Positions 17,670 to 25,780 of a stretch of DNA of 64,000 nt are shown here, in pieces; positions within the stretch are counted from its first letter, which is position 1, and each line of letters starts with the position of its first letter. A program made the translations under genes and the position numbers. This stretch comes from Palsa-504 sp963742795 (GTDB lineage: Bacteria > Actinomycetota > Actinomycetes > Streptosporangiales > Streptosporangiaceae): assembly GCA_963742795.1 (NCBI GenBank), contig CAVUNL010000008.1:62001-126000 (forward strand), given 5' to 3'. The notes beneath the pieces are model-generated. The model ran no database searches and had not been told where the DNA came from. It saw only the letters and a list, made by a program, of their open reading frames with translations.

Positions 17670-19916
17670 ATGAGCATCAGGCTGGGTGCGGTGCGGCCGA
17701 GAAGGCCCCGAGCCCTGCTCGGCAGCCTGCTCGCCGCCCTGCTCACTTCCGGGCTCACTTCCGGGGCCGCGCTCGCCGCGACCCCGGCTGCCGCCCGCGC
17801 CCCGCAGGCCGTCCCGGCCCGGCACGTGGTCATCGTGGGCCTGTCCGGCCTGCGCTGGAGCGACCTGTCGCCCGCCGCCACCCCGACGCTGTGGCGGCTC
17901 GCGGGCCAGGGCTCGGTCGGCTCGCTGGTCGACTTCGCCGTGCTCCCGCTGACCTGCCCGGCCGACGGCTGGCTGACCCTGAACTCCGGCGCCCGCGCCC
18001 AGTCCGACCACACCGACGCCGGCTGCCGCACGTTCCCGGCCGTCCGGCAGGCCGGCGCGGGCGCCACGGTCGCCGCCCTGCCCGGCCTGATCGCCTACAA
18101 CCAGCGCTTCCACAACGACCCGAGCTGGGGCCTGCTCGGCCGCGCGGCCGGCTGCGCCACCGCCGTCGGCCCCGGCGCGGCGCTGGCCCTGGCCGGCCCG
18201 TCCGGCGCCGTCGCCAGCTACCTGCCGTCCCCGGCGGACCTGACCGCGGGGGTGCTGTCCCGCTGTCCGCTGACCGTCGTGGACCTGGGAAATCTCGATT
18301 TGGCCGAACGGAGCGTGGCTCTCGCCGCCGCGGACACCGAACTAAAGCACCTCCTGGCCGAACTCCCCGCCGCCACCACCCTCCTCATCACCGCGCCGGG
18401 CGCCACGACCAGACCCCCGCACCTCCAGCTGACCCTGGTCGACGGGACCGGATATCAGGCCGGCCTGCTCGAGTCCGCCTCGACCCGCCAGCCCGGCCTG
18501 GTCGTGCTCACCGACCTGACCCCCACCGTGCTCGGCTGGCTGGGCCAGCGCATGCCGTCCGAGGCGGTCGGCGCGCGGCTCACCCGCGGTCACCGAGGCC
18601 CCCTGCCCGCCACCGTCCGCGGGCTGACCGCCCGGGATACCGCCGAACAGGTCTGGCGGTCCACGCACAACGAGTTCTTCTGGGCCTACGCGCTGGCCGA
18701 CGCGGGCGTCCTGGCCGCCATCGGCCTGGCGTTCTGGGGCGCCGCGCCGGAACGCCGCCGCCGGCGCGCGCAATGGTGGCGGGTGGCCGGGGTGTTCGCC
18801 GTCTGCGTGCCCGCCGGGACGTTCCTGGCCAACCTGGTCCCCTGGCCTCGGCAGGCCCACCCGGCGGCCTGGCTGTACGGGGCGGCCGTGGCGCTGGCCC
18901 TGGTCATCGGGCTGGCCGCGCTGGCCGCTACCCGGCGGCGCGACACCCTCGCGCCGCTCGGCCTGGTGTGCCTGTTCACCGTGGCCGTGCTGGGCCTGGA
19001 CGTGATGACCGGATCCCGGCTGCAGTTGGAGACGCCGTTCGGGCTGTCGATGCTCGAGGCCGGCCGGTTCTACGGCATCGGCAACGAGGCGCTGGGTATC
19101 TACGGCATCACGGCCCTGTTCGGCGCGGGCTGGCTGGCCCTCGGCCTTTTGCGGCGTTACCCGTCATCCCGGCGCCCGGCGCTGGCCGCGGTGGCCGCGG
19201 TGGGGGTGTTCACCGTGTTCGCGTCCGGCTGGCCCGGCTTCGGCGGCAAGGTGGGCGGGACGATCGCCATGGTGCCGTGCTTCGCGTTGCTGCTGATGGC
19301 GGTGGCCGGGGTCAGGCTCAGCTGGCGCCGGCTGGTGCTGGCCGCGGTCAGCGGGCTGGCCCTGTTTATGGTGTTCGCGCTGGTCAGCTACTTCACCGCG
19401 GTCACCGGTAAGTCCGACATCGGCACGTTCGCCGGGAACGCGCTACACGGTCACGCGGGCAGCCTGCTGCTGCGCAAGATCGGATCCAACCTCGGCTCGC
19501 TGTCGGTCAACATGTTCAGCCCGCTGATCCCGATCGTGGTGGTCGTCACCGGGCTGATGCTGTGGCGCCCCGCCTGGTTCGCGCTGAGGACCATGCCGCT
19601 GGCCTACGCGGCCGAGCCGCTGCTGCGCCCGATCCTGGCCGTGCTGTGGCTGATGCCGGTGCTCGGCTGGTTCGCCGACGACTCCGGGGTCATCGTCCCG
19701 GCCGCCGCGCTCCCGCTCGCGCTGCCGCTGGGCATCGCCGCGCTGGCCGCCGTCGCGTACCGCTATCGTTCCTCCCAAAGCAGCGAGCAGGAAGGGCCCA
19801 GTGCAGTACCAGCTATCGCGGATGGTCGCAGGCCCGTTCCTGCACACGATCTGGCGGCCGAAGGTGACCGGCGCGGAGAACATCCCGGCGTCGGGTGGCG
19901 CGATCCTGGCCGCTAA
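17670..19916 (+). CDS. Membrane protein with extracytoplasmic alkaline-phosphatase-like domain
   Basis: About 748 residues. An N-terminal signal-like helix (residues 15-38) is followed by a 270-residue extracytoplasmic region with the fold pattern of the phosphatase/phosphodiesterase superfamily (VVIVGLSGLRWSDL, TPTLWRLAGQG, later VVLTDLTPTVLGWLG), then about eleven membrane helices from residue 330 on. The usual early catalytic Thr/Ser context is not obvious, so activity is doubtful. The C-terminus overlaps the downstream acyltransferase gene by 116 bp; that tail is low-quality sequence and probably arises from loss of the original stop codon. Function unknown, likely envelope related. Confidence 0.75.
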   Translation: MSIRLGAVRPRRPRALLGSLLAALLTSGLTSGAALAATPAAARAPQAVPARHVVIVGLSGLRWSDLSPAATPTLWRLAGQGSVGSLVDFAVLPLTCPADGWLTLNSGARAQSDHTDAGCRTFPAVRQAGAGATVAALPGLIAYNQRFHNDPSWGLLGRAAGCATAVGPGAALALAGPSGAVASYLPSPADLTAGVLSRCPLTVVDLGNLDLAERSVALAAADTELKHLLAELPAATTLLITAPGATTRPPHLQLTLVDGTGYQAGLLESASTRQPGLVVLTDLTPTVLGWLGQRMPSEAVGARLTRGHRGPLPATVRGLTARDTAEQVWRSTHNEFFWAYALADAGVLAAIGLAFWGAAPERRRRRAQWWRVAGVFAVCVPAGTFLANLVPWPRQAHPAAWLYGAAVALALVIGLAALAATRRRDTLAPLGLVCLFTVAVLGLDVMTGSRLQLETPFGLSMLEAGRFYGIGNEALGIYGITALFGAGWLALGLLRRYPSSRRPALAAVAAVGVFTVFASGWPGFGGKVGGTIAMVPCFALLLMAVAGVRLSWRRLVLAAVSGLALFMVFALVSYFTAVTGKSDIGTFAGNALHGHAGSLLLRKIGSNLGSLSVNMFSPLIPIVVVVTGLMLWRPAWFALRTMPLAYAAEPLLRPILAVLWLMPVLGWFADDSGVIVPAAALPLALPLGIAALAAVAYRYRSSQSSEQEGPSAVPAIADGRRPVPAHDLAAEGDRRGEHPGVGWRDPGR
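18298..18318 (+). repeat. 21-bp dispersed motif, copy 1 (in the phosphatase-like gene)
   Basis: A 21-bp stretch ending in CCGAACGGAGCGTGG is identical to 40330-40350, although the two host genes are unrelated. In both it encodes the peptide LAERSV in frame. A weaker match lies at 6507-6527 in non-coding DNA. Confidence 0.6.
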
Positions 19917-20493
19917 CCACCAGTCGGTGGTCGACTCGGTGTTCCTGCCGCTGATGCTCGACCGCCCGGTGACGTTCTCGGCCAAGGCCGAGTACTTCAC
20001 CGCGTCCGGTCCCGCGGCCCGGCTGTGGGCCGCCTACCTGCGGGCCACCAACCAGCTCCGGATGGAACGCGACGGCCCCCGCGCCGCCCAGGACACCCTG
20101 GAGGCGGCGCTGGCGCTGCTCCAGCAGGGCCAGCTGTTCGGCATCTATCCCGAGGGCACCCGCTCCCCGGACGGGCGTCTGTACCGCGGCCGCCCGGGCG
20201 TCGGCTGGCTGGCCCTGCGGTCCGGCCTCCCCGTCATCCCGGTCGCCCTGTCCGGCACGAGGGAGGTCCTGCCCCCGGGCCGCATGATCCCCCGCCCCGG
20301 CCGCATCGAGGTCACCATCGGCAAGCCCCTGGCCCTGGCCCCCGAGCTCTTCGACGCGCCCCCCGGCAAGGCCCGCCGTCAGATCGCCGACCAGGTCATG
20401 GCCGCCATCCAGGAGCTCTCCGGCCAGGAGTACGTCTCCATGTTCGCCTCCGACCGCAAAGCCGAACTAGCCACACCCCCCGGCGTCCCCTAA
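19801..20493 (+). CDS. 1-acyl-sn-glycerol-3-phosphate acyltransferase family protein
   Basis: A PlsC-type acyltransferase that moves a fatty acyl group to lysophosphatidate or a related acceptor at the membrane. The four blocks are visible: ANHQSVVDS (the NHxxxxD catalytic pair, here NHQSVVD, about residue 40), the Arg/Lys-rich block NQLRMERDG, FGIYPEGTRSPDG, and GLPVIPVALSG. At 230 residues it is normal length. The GTG at 19801 is preceded by AGGAAGG. It starts inside the 3' end of the preceding membrane-protein gene. Confidence 0.9.
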   Translation: MQYQLSRMVAGPFLHTIWRPKVTGAENIPASGGAILAANHQSVVDSVFLPLMLDRPVTFSAKAEYFTASGPAARLWAAYLRATNQLRMERDGPRAAQDTLEAALALLQQGQLFGIYPEGTRSPDGRLYRGRPGVGWLALRSGLPVIPVALSGTREVLPPGRMIPRPGRIEVTIGKPLALAPELFDAPPGKARRQIADQVMAAIQELSGQEYVSMFASDRKAELATPPGVP

Positions 20494-20512
20494 GCCCCGC
20501 GGGCGCAATCCG

Positions 20513-20959
20513 CTAGCTCGCGCAATCCGGGCACAGGCCGAACAGCTCGACGGTGTGCCCCACGTCGGTGAAACCCGCCTCTGCGGCGACGCGCTCCGCC
20601 CACTGCTCGACCGCGCGGCCCTCGACCTCCACGCTGCGCCCGCACTGACGGCAGGTCAGGTGGTGGTGGTGCACGCTGGTCCCGCACTGGCGGTACAGCA
20701 ACTCGCCGCTGGCGTCCCGGATGGCGTCCACGCTGCCTTGCTCGCTGAGCGCCTGCAGGTGCCGGTAGACGGTGGCCAGGCCCACGTGCTCGCCCTTGCG
20801 GCGCAGCTCGGCGTGGATCTCCTGGGCACTGCAGAAGCCGGGCAGCCCGGCCAGGGCCACGGCCAGCGCCTGCGCCTGCCGGGTGCCGCGCGCCCGGGTC
20901 CCGCGGGCCGGGCCCGCGGACCCGACCTGCACGCGGTCCTCCGGCTGCGGTGTCGTCAC
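20513..20959 (-). CDS. zur: Fur family zinc-responsive repressor
   Basis: A 148-residue Fur-family repressor: winged-helix with FCSAQEIHAELRRKGEHVGL and ATVYRHLQAL, the metal-binding HHHHLTCRQCG segment and a second CPDC pair at the C-terminus, so the structural zinc site (two CxxC pairs) is complete. Zinc rather than iron is indicated by the context: a divergent zinc-type ABC operon with a Zur-box-like operator in between. The start is uncertain; the GTG at 20959 has no ribosome site, and a TTG at 20974 has GGAGGG 9 nt upstream. Zur is expected to shut the ABC operon when zinc is plentiful. Confidence 0.85.
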   Translation of the reverse strand: MTTPQPEDRVQVGSAGPARGTRARGTRQAQALAVALAGLPGFCSAQEIHAELRRKGEHVGLATVYRHLQALSEQGSVDAIRDASGELLYRQCGTSVHHHHLTCRQCGRSVEVEGRAVEQWAERVAAEAGFTDVGHTVELFGLCPDCAS

Positions 20960-21067
20960 AGTCGCACGGTACAACCTGCACCGCCCTCCCGGCTAACGCC
21001 GTAGCCTCCCCGCACCCCCACCTGGGCACCCCCGACCGAGGACCCCCACCCCGTCTCCCCGACCGAG

Positions 21068-21096
21068 TTGCAAGCGAAATTGAGAATCATTATCAT
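21068..21096 (+). promoter_or_regulatory. Promoter of the zinc ABC operon overlapped by a Zur box
   Basis: A sigma-70-like promoter, TTGCAA at 21068-21073 and TATCAT at 21091-21096, separated by 17 bp. The inverted repeat TGAGAATCATTATCA at 21081-21095 fits the 7-1-7 Zur consensus of actinobacteria and covers part of the spacer and the -10 box, so a bound repressor would block polymerase. This is also the most AT-rich spot in the region between the divergent zur and ABC genes. Confidence 0.8.
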
Positions 21097-21149
21097 ATAG
21101 CCATCATAGAACCCCTTCGCAACTGCCACACATCGACGGAGCACCTCTA

Positions 21150-21968
21150 ATGACCAGCGACGACCTGCTCCGGCTCCAGAACGTGAGCGTCCGCCTCGGC
21201 GGCCGCGACATCCTCTGCGACGTCTCGTTCGGCATCCGCCCCGGCCAGTTCACCGGCCTCATCGGACCGAACGGCGCGGGCAAGACCACCCTGCTCAAGG
21301 TCATCCTGGGCCTGCAGCCGGTGACCAGCGGTACCGTCCTGCTCGACGGCGAGCCGCGGCCCGCCCGAGACGCCTCGATCGGGTACGTGCCGCAGAAGCT
21401 GGGCCTGGAGCCGGACGTGCCGCTGCGGGTCCGGGACGTGGTGAGCCTGGGCCTGGACGGCCACAAGTTCGGTATCCGGCTGCCGTCCCGGGCCCGGCGC
21501 GAGCTGGTCAGCGACATGCTGACCGCGGTCGGCGCGCAGCGCTACGCGGACGCGCGGGTCGGCGAGCTGTCCGGCGGCGAGCAGCAGCGGGTCATGATCG
21601 CGCACGCGCTGATCAGCCGGCCGCGGCTGCTGCTGCTCGACGAGCCGCTGGCCAACCTGGACATCTCCAGCGAGCAGGGCATCGTCTCGGTGCTGGCCCG
21701 GCTGGCCCGGGCCGAGCGGGTCGCGGTGCTGCTCTCGGCCCACGACATGAACCCGCTGATGCCGGTCATGGACCGGATCGTCTACGTGGCCGCGGGCCGG
21801 GTGGCGGTGGGCGACACCGACGAGGTAGTGCAGCCGGAGGTCCTGTCCCGGCTGTACGGCCAGCACGTCGACGTGATCCGCGTGCACGGCCGGATCCTGG
21901 TCGTGGCCGCTCCCGAAGGCGTGGACGAGGACGACGCGGTCGCCGAGGACGCGGGAGTCATGCGGTAA
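21150..21968 (+). CDS. znuC: Zinc/metal ABC transporter ATP-binding protein
   Basis: A 272-residue ATPase of the zinc/manganese ABC uptake family. Walker A is GPNGAGKTT (about residue 38), the Q-loop is YVPQKLGLE, the signature LSGGEQQ, Walker B RLLLLDEP, and the H-loop LSAHD. The C-terminal extension is acidic. It is the first gene of the operon: its stop overlaps the permease start (TAATG). It drives metal import by the two membrane subunits that follow; the Zur box upstream supports zinc as substrate. Confidence 0.88.
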   Translation: MTSDDLLRLQNVSVRLGGRDILCDVSFGIRPGQFTGLIGPNGAGKTTLLKVILGLQPVTSGTVLLDGEPRPARDASIGYVPQKLGLEPDVPLRVRDVVSLGLDGHKFGIRLPSRARRELVSDMLTAVGAQRYADARVGELSGGEQQRVMIAHALISRPRLLLLDEPLANLDISSEQGIVSVLARLARAERVAVLLSAHDMNPLMPVMDRIVYVAAGRVAVGDTDEVVQPEVLSRLYGQHVDVIRVHGRILVVAAPEGVDEDDAVAEDAGVMR

Positions 21969-22870
21969 TGCACTTCGTATTCGAACCCGGGTTCTTCAGC
22001 AGCGGGCCAGTCCACGTTGCCCTGGCCGTCGGCACGGTGATCGCGATCACCTCGGCCGTGGTGGGCGTGTTCACCGTGACCCGGGGCCAGTCGTTCGCCG
22101 GCCACTCGCTGGCCGACATTGCCACCACCGGAGGGTCGGGCGCGTTCCTGATCGGGGTCAACCAGTTCTGGGGCTACCTGGCCTTCGGCGCGGGCGCCGC
22201 CGCGTTCATGGAGATGATCGGCATCCAGCGCCGCCGCGGCCGCGACGTGGCCACCGGCGTGGTGCTCGGCGCCGCCCTGGGCCTGGCCGCGCTGTTCCTG
22301 TACCTGGGTACCCAGTACAGCAGCACCACCGGCGCGTCGTTCAGCATCTTGTTCGGCTCGATCTTCGTCATCACCTCCTCCACCGTCCCGGCCCTGATCG
22401 CCTCCGCGCTGCTCGCGCTGGCCACGGTGGTGGCGCTGGCCCGGGTGCTGCTGCTCACCTCGCTGAGCCCGGACATCGCCGCGGCCCGCGGCGTGCCGGT
22501 CCGCGCGGTCGGCGCGGCCTACCTGATGGCCCTGGCCGTGTCGGTGGCGCTGTCGGCCGTGATCATCGGCGCGGTGCTGAGCACCGCCCTGCTCATCGGC
22601 CCCGCCGCCACCGCGCTGCGGCTGGCGAAGAGCCCCCTGAAGGCCGTGATCACCGCGGCCGGGATCGGGGTGGTCGCCATCTGGCTGGGCATCGTGCTGG
22701 CCTACGACAGCTTCTACTGGCCGCCGGCCGGGCGCGGCTGGCCGGTCAGCTTCTTCGTGGTCACCCTTGTCGTGGGCGGCTACCTGGTCACCTACCTCCG
22801 CCGCAACCCCCGCCGGGCCGGACAAAAGCAGGAAAGCATCGACACGGAGCAGGCATGTTCACCGGTGTGA
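21968..22870 (+). CDS. Metal ABC transporter permease (ZnuB family), first copy
   Basis: A 300-residue ZnuB/ABC-3 family permease with about eight membrane helices. Characteristic spots are FTVTRGQSFAGHSLADIATTG in its N-terminal part (the conserved SxxGHxL/ADxxxxG loop) and SALLIGPAATA-type sequence in helix 7 (about residue 205). It overlaps the next permease gene by 16 bp, which indicates translational coupling. The last 20 residues are polar and outside the family core. Confidence 0.88.
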   Translation: MHFVFEPGFFSSGPVHVALAVGTVIAITSAVVGVFTVTRGQSFAGHSLADIATTGGSGAFLIGVNQFWGYLAFGAGAAAFMEMIGIQRRRGRDVATGVVLGAALGLAALFLYLGTQYSSTTGASFSILFGSIFVITSSTVPALIASALLALATVVALARVLLLTSLSPDIAAARGVPVRAVGAAYLMALAVSVALSAVIIGAVLSTALLIGPAATALRLAKSPLKAVITAAGIGVVAIWLGIVLAYDSFYWPPAGRGWPVSFFVVTLVVGGYLVTYLRRNPRRAGQKQESIDTEQACSPV

Positions 22871-23673
22871 TGGCCAACACCTGGCTCGCGGCCACGGCGG
22901 TCGCGGTCATCGCCGGGGTGACCGGCTTCTTCGCGGTGCTGCGCGGGTCGACGTTCGCGGCGCACGCGATCCCCAACGGCGCGTTCGCCGGGGCCGCCGG
23001 GGCCAGCCTGCTCGGGCTGAACCCGTTCGCCGGCCTGGCCGCGTTCTCGGTGGCGGGCGCGCTGGGCATTGCCGGGCTCAGCCGCCGCTCCCGGCCGGAC
23101 GTGGCCACCGCGCTGACCTTCGTGATGATGCTCGGCATCGGCGCGCTGTTCGTCAGCTGGAGCACCGAGTACGCGCAGGAGGCCTACTCGCTGCTGTTCG
23201 GCGAGGTGTTCGGGGTCAGCGCCGGCGAGGTGCTGCCCATCCTCGGGCTCGGCGCCGTCTCGATCGTGGCCATCGCGGTCATGTTCCGGCCGCTCATGCT
23301 GTCCTCGGCGCTGCCCGAGGTCGCGGCGGCGCGCGGCCTGAATACCCGCCGCATGGAGCTCGCGTTCCTGCTCATCATGGCCCTGGCCACCAGCATGACC
23401 GTGCCGGTGGTGGGCGCGCTGCTGATGTTCAGCCTGATGATCGGGCCGGCCGCCGCGGCCCGCTCGCTGACCGCCCGGCCCGTGCTGGCCATGACCCTGT
23501 CCGTGGTCATCGCGCTGGTCACGGTGTGGATCGGCATCGCGGCCTCCTACCAGTCCAACTGGCCGCTCGGCTTCTTCGTCGGCGTCATCGGCGCCGCCTT
23601 CTTCCTGGCCGGCCGGGCTTATCGCGCGGTCATCGCGCGGCCCGCGAGGGCCGGCGGCTCTCCGGCCGCGTGA
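22855..23673 (+). CDS. Metal ABC transporter permease (ZnuB family), second copy
   Basis: A 272-residue second ZnuB-type permease, with VLRGSTFAAHAIPNGAFAG as the conserved loop and LMIGPAAAARSL near helix 7. Two different permeases probably form a heterodimer with the ATPase encoded upstream. A substrate-binding lipoprotein (ZnuA type) is not encoded here and must come from elsewhere, or the system is incomplete. The gene is followed by a GC-rich dispersed hairpin at 23710-23729. Confidence 0.85.
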   Translation: MFTGVMANTWLAATAVAVIAGVTGFFAVLRGSTFAAHAIPNGAFAGAAGASLLGLNPFAGLAAFSVAGALGIAGLSRRSRPDVATALTFVMMLGIGALFVSWSTEYAQEAYSLLFGEVFGVSAGEVLPILGLGAVSIVAIAVMFRPLMLSSALPEVAAARGLNTRRMELAFLLIMALATSMTVPVVGALLMFSLMIGPAAAARSLTARPVLAMTLSVVIALVTVWIGIAASYQSNWPLGFFVGVIGAAFFLAGRAYRAVIARPARAGGSPAA

Positions 23674-23709
23674 TACTACGGCGGGTACCGCAGCGGGTAG
23701 CGGGGGGTT

Positions 23710-23729
23710 CCGGGGGGTTGTCCCCCCGG
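23710..23729. repeat. Dispersed GC hairpin, copy 1
   Basis: A perfect 8-bp stem CCGGGGGG/CCCCCCGG with tetraloop TTGT, preceded by another G6 run. A near-identical unit (loop TCGT) stands behind the prenyltransferase gene at 29268-29287. Position after stop codons suggests a role in ending or stabilising transcripts, or a small repeat element. Confidence 0.6.
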
Positions 23730-23749
23730 CTAGCACTAGCGTAGAGGCC

Positions 23750-25768
23750 GTGAACCGGCTGAAGGATTCGACGAGCCCCTACCTGCTGCAGCACGCGGAC
23801 AACCCGGTGGACTGGTGGCCGTGGACAGAAGCCGCCTTCGAGGAGGCCGCCCGGCGCGACGTCCCGGTCCTGCTCTCGGTCGGCTACGCCGCTTGCCACT
23901 GGTGCCACGTGATGGCCCACGAGTCGTTCGAGGACCCGGCCACCGCGGCCCTGCTCAACGAGCACGCGGTCGCGATCAAGGTGGACCGCGAGGAGCGCCC
24001 CGACGTCGACTCGGTGTACATGACCGCGACCCAGGCTATGACCGGCCAGGGCGGCTGGCCGATGACCGTGTTCATGACTCCCGATAAGGAGCCGTTCTTC
24101 GCCGGCACCTACCTCCCCCGCGACCGCTTCCAGCAGCTGATCCTGGGCGTCGCGCAGGCCTGGCGTGATCAGCGCGACGGCGTTACCGGCCAGGCCCGGC
24201 ACGTCGCCACCGCGCTGGCCGAGAACGCGGCCGCCGTCAGCCGCGCGCTTCGGGGCCCGACGAGCAAGAAAGACACCGAGACCCGCTTCCGCGACGTCAC
24301 CCGGGCCTCGGTCAGCGCCCTGGAGCGCGACTACGACCCGCCCGAAGGCGGCTTCGGCCGCGCGCCCAAGTTCCCGCCCTCGATGGTGCTGGAGTTCCTG
24401 CTCCGCCACCACCACCGGACGAAGGATCCCGCTGCGCTGCGGATGGCCGAGGGCACCTGCGAGGCCATGGCCCGCGGCGGCATCTACGACCAGCTGCTGG
24501 GCGGCTTCGCCCGGTACTCCACGGACGATGCCTGGGTCGTGCCGCACTTCGAGAAGATGCTCTACGACAACGCCCTGCTGGCCCGGGTCTACCTGGACCT
24601 GTGGCGCGCCACCGGCTCCGAGCTGGCTCGCCGGGTAGCCCTGGAGACGTGCACCTGGATGGTGCACGACATGCGCACCGCCGCCGGCGGCCTGGCCGCC
24701 TCGCTGGACGCCGACAGCGAGGGCGAAGAAGGCAAGTTCTACGTCTGGCGCCCGGCCGAGCTCACCGCCGTCCTCGGCCCCGAAGACGGCGCCTTCGCGG
24801 CCCAGGTCTTCGGCGTCACCGAGGCCGGCACCTTCGAGCGAGGCTTCTCCGTCCTGCAGCTGCGCATCGACCCCGACGACCCCGAGCGCTTCACCCGCGT
24901 CCAGCGCGCCCTGCTGGCCGCCCGCGAGCAGCGCGTCCACCCCGGCCAGGACGACAAGGTGGTCGCCGCCTGGAACGGCCTGGCCATCTCCGCCCTGGCC
25001 GAGTGCTCGCTGGCCTTCGGGCAGCCGTACCTGCTCCAGGCCGCGCGGGACGCCGCGTCCTTGCTTGCCGAGGTGCACCTCAAGGGAACCAGGCTGATGC
25101 GCACCTCGCGCGGCGGCTACGCCGGGGACACCGACGGCGTGCTGGAGGACTACGCCTGCGTGGCCGAGGCGTTCGCTGTGCTGTCCGGGATCACCGGCGA
25201 CGGCCGGTGGCTGCCGCTGGCCGGCCGGCTGCTCGACACCGCGCTCGGCGCCTTCGGCGACGGAGAGGGCGGGTTCTACGACACGGCCGCGGACGGCGAG
25301 TCGCTGATCTTCCGCCCGGCCGACGCGGCCGACAACGCCACCCCGTCCGGCACCTTCGCCATGGCCGGCGCGCTGCTCAGCCACGCCGCGCTGACCGGCT
25401 CCGCCCGGCACCGCGAGGCCGCAGAAGCCGCCCTCGGCGTGCTGCCCGTCATCGCGGCCCGCTATCCGCGCGCGGCCGGCGCGGGCCTGTCCGTGGCCGA
25501 GGCCTGGCTGGCCGGCCCGGCCGAGATCGCGGTGGTCGGCGACGAAGACGACGAACGGACCCGGATTCTGCACCAGACCGCGCTCCGCGCCGCCCCGCCG
25601 GGCGCGGTCCTGGCGCTGGGCGACGGCGTGCTGGAGACCGGCCCGCTGCTGGCCGGCCGGCGCCAGGTCGACGGCGCCCCGGCCGCCTACGTATGCCGCA
25701 ACTTCACCTGCCTGGCCCCGGTCACCACCCCCGACGAGCTCAGGGCGGTGCTCGCTGCCCCCTACTAA
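23750..25768 (+). CDS. Thioredoxin-domain YyaL/SPATA20 family protein (DUF255)
   Basis: A 672-residue cytosolic protein. The N-terminal thioredoxin-like domain carries ACHWCHVM with Cys49 and Cys52, after the family signature SPYLLQHADNPVDWWPW. The rest is an (alpha/alpha)6-barrel-like region (GGIYDQLLGGFARYSTDDAWVVPHFEKMLYDNA is characteristic; only part of it is quoted as motif). The members are conserved across life but the reaction is not settled. The GTG start at 23750 is directly followed by the conserved N-terminus, so little doubt remains. Full family length. Confidence 0.9.
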   Translation: MNRLKDSTSPYLLQHADNPVDWWPWTEAAFEEAARRDVPVLLSVGYAACHWCHVMAHESFEDPATAALLNEHAVAIKVDREERPDVDSVYMTATQAMTGQGGWPMTVFMTPDKEPFFAGTYLPRDRFQQLILGVAQAWRDQRDGVTGQARHVATALAENAAAVSRALRGPTSKKDTETRFRDVTRASVSALERDYDPPEGGFGRAPKFPPSMVLEFLLRHHHRTKDPAALRMAEGTCEAMARGGIYDQLLGGFARYSTDDAWVVPHFEKMLYDNALLARVYLDLWRATGSELARRVALETCTWMVHDMRTAAGGLAASLDADSEGEEGKFYVWRPAELTAVLGPEDGAFAAQVFGVTEAGTFERGFSVLQLRIDPDDPERFTRVQRALLAAREQRVHPGQDDKVVAAWNGLAISALAECSLAFGQPYLLQAARDAASLLAEVHLKGTRLMRTSRGGYAGDTDGVLEDYACVAEAFAVLSGITGDGRWLPLAGRLLDTALGAFGDGEGGFYDTAADGESLIFRPADAADNATPSGTFAMAGALLSHAALTGSARHREAAEAALGVLPVIAARYPRAAGAGLSVAEAWLAGPAEIAVVGDEDDERTRILHQTALRAAPPGAVLALGDGVLETGPLLAGRRQVDGAPAAYVCRNFTCLAPVTTPDELRAVLAAPY

Positions 25769-25780
25769 GGCGCGATTTGG

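Noticed and set aside
16554..18113. Long minus-strand open frame opposite selD and the following gene
   Set aside because: Composition is Gly/Gln/Arg-rich antisense sequence; selD on the plus strand has its full catalytic motif.
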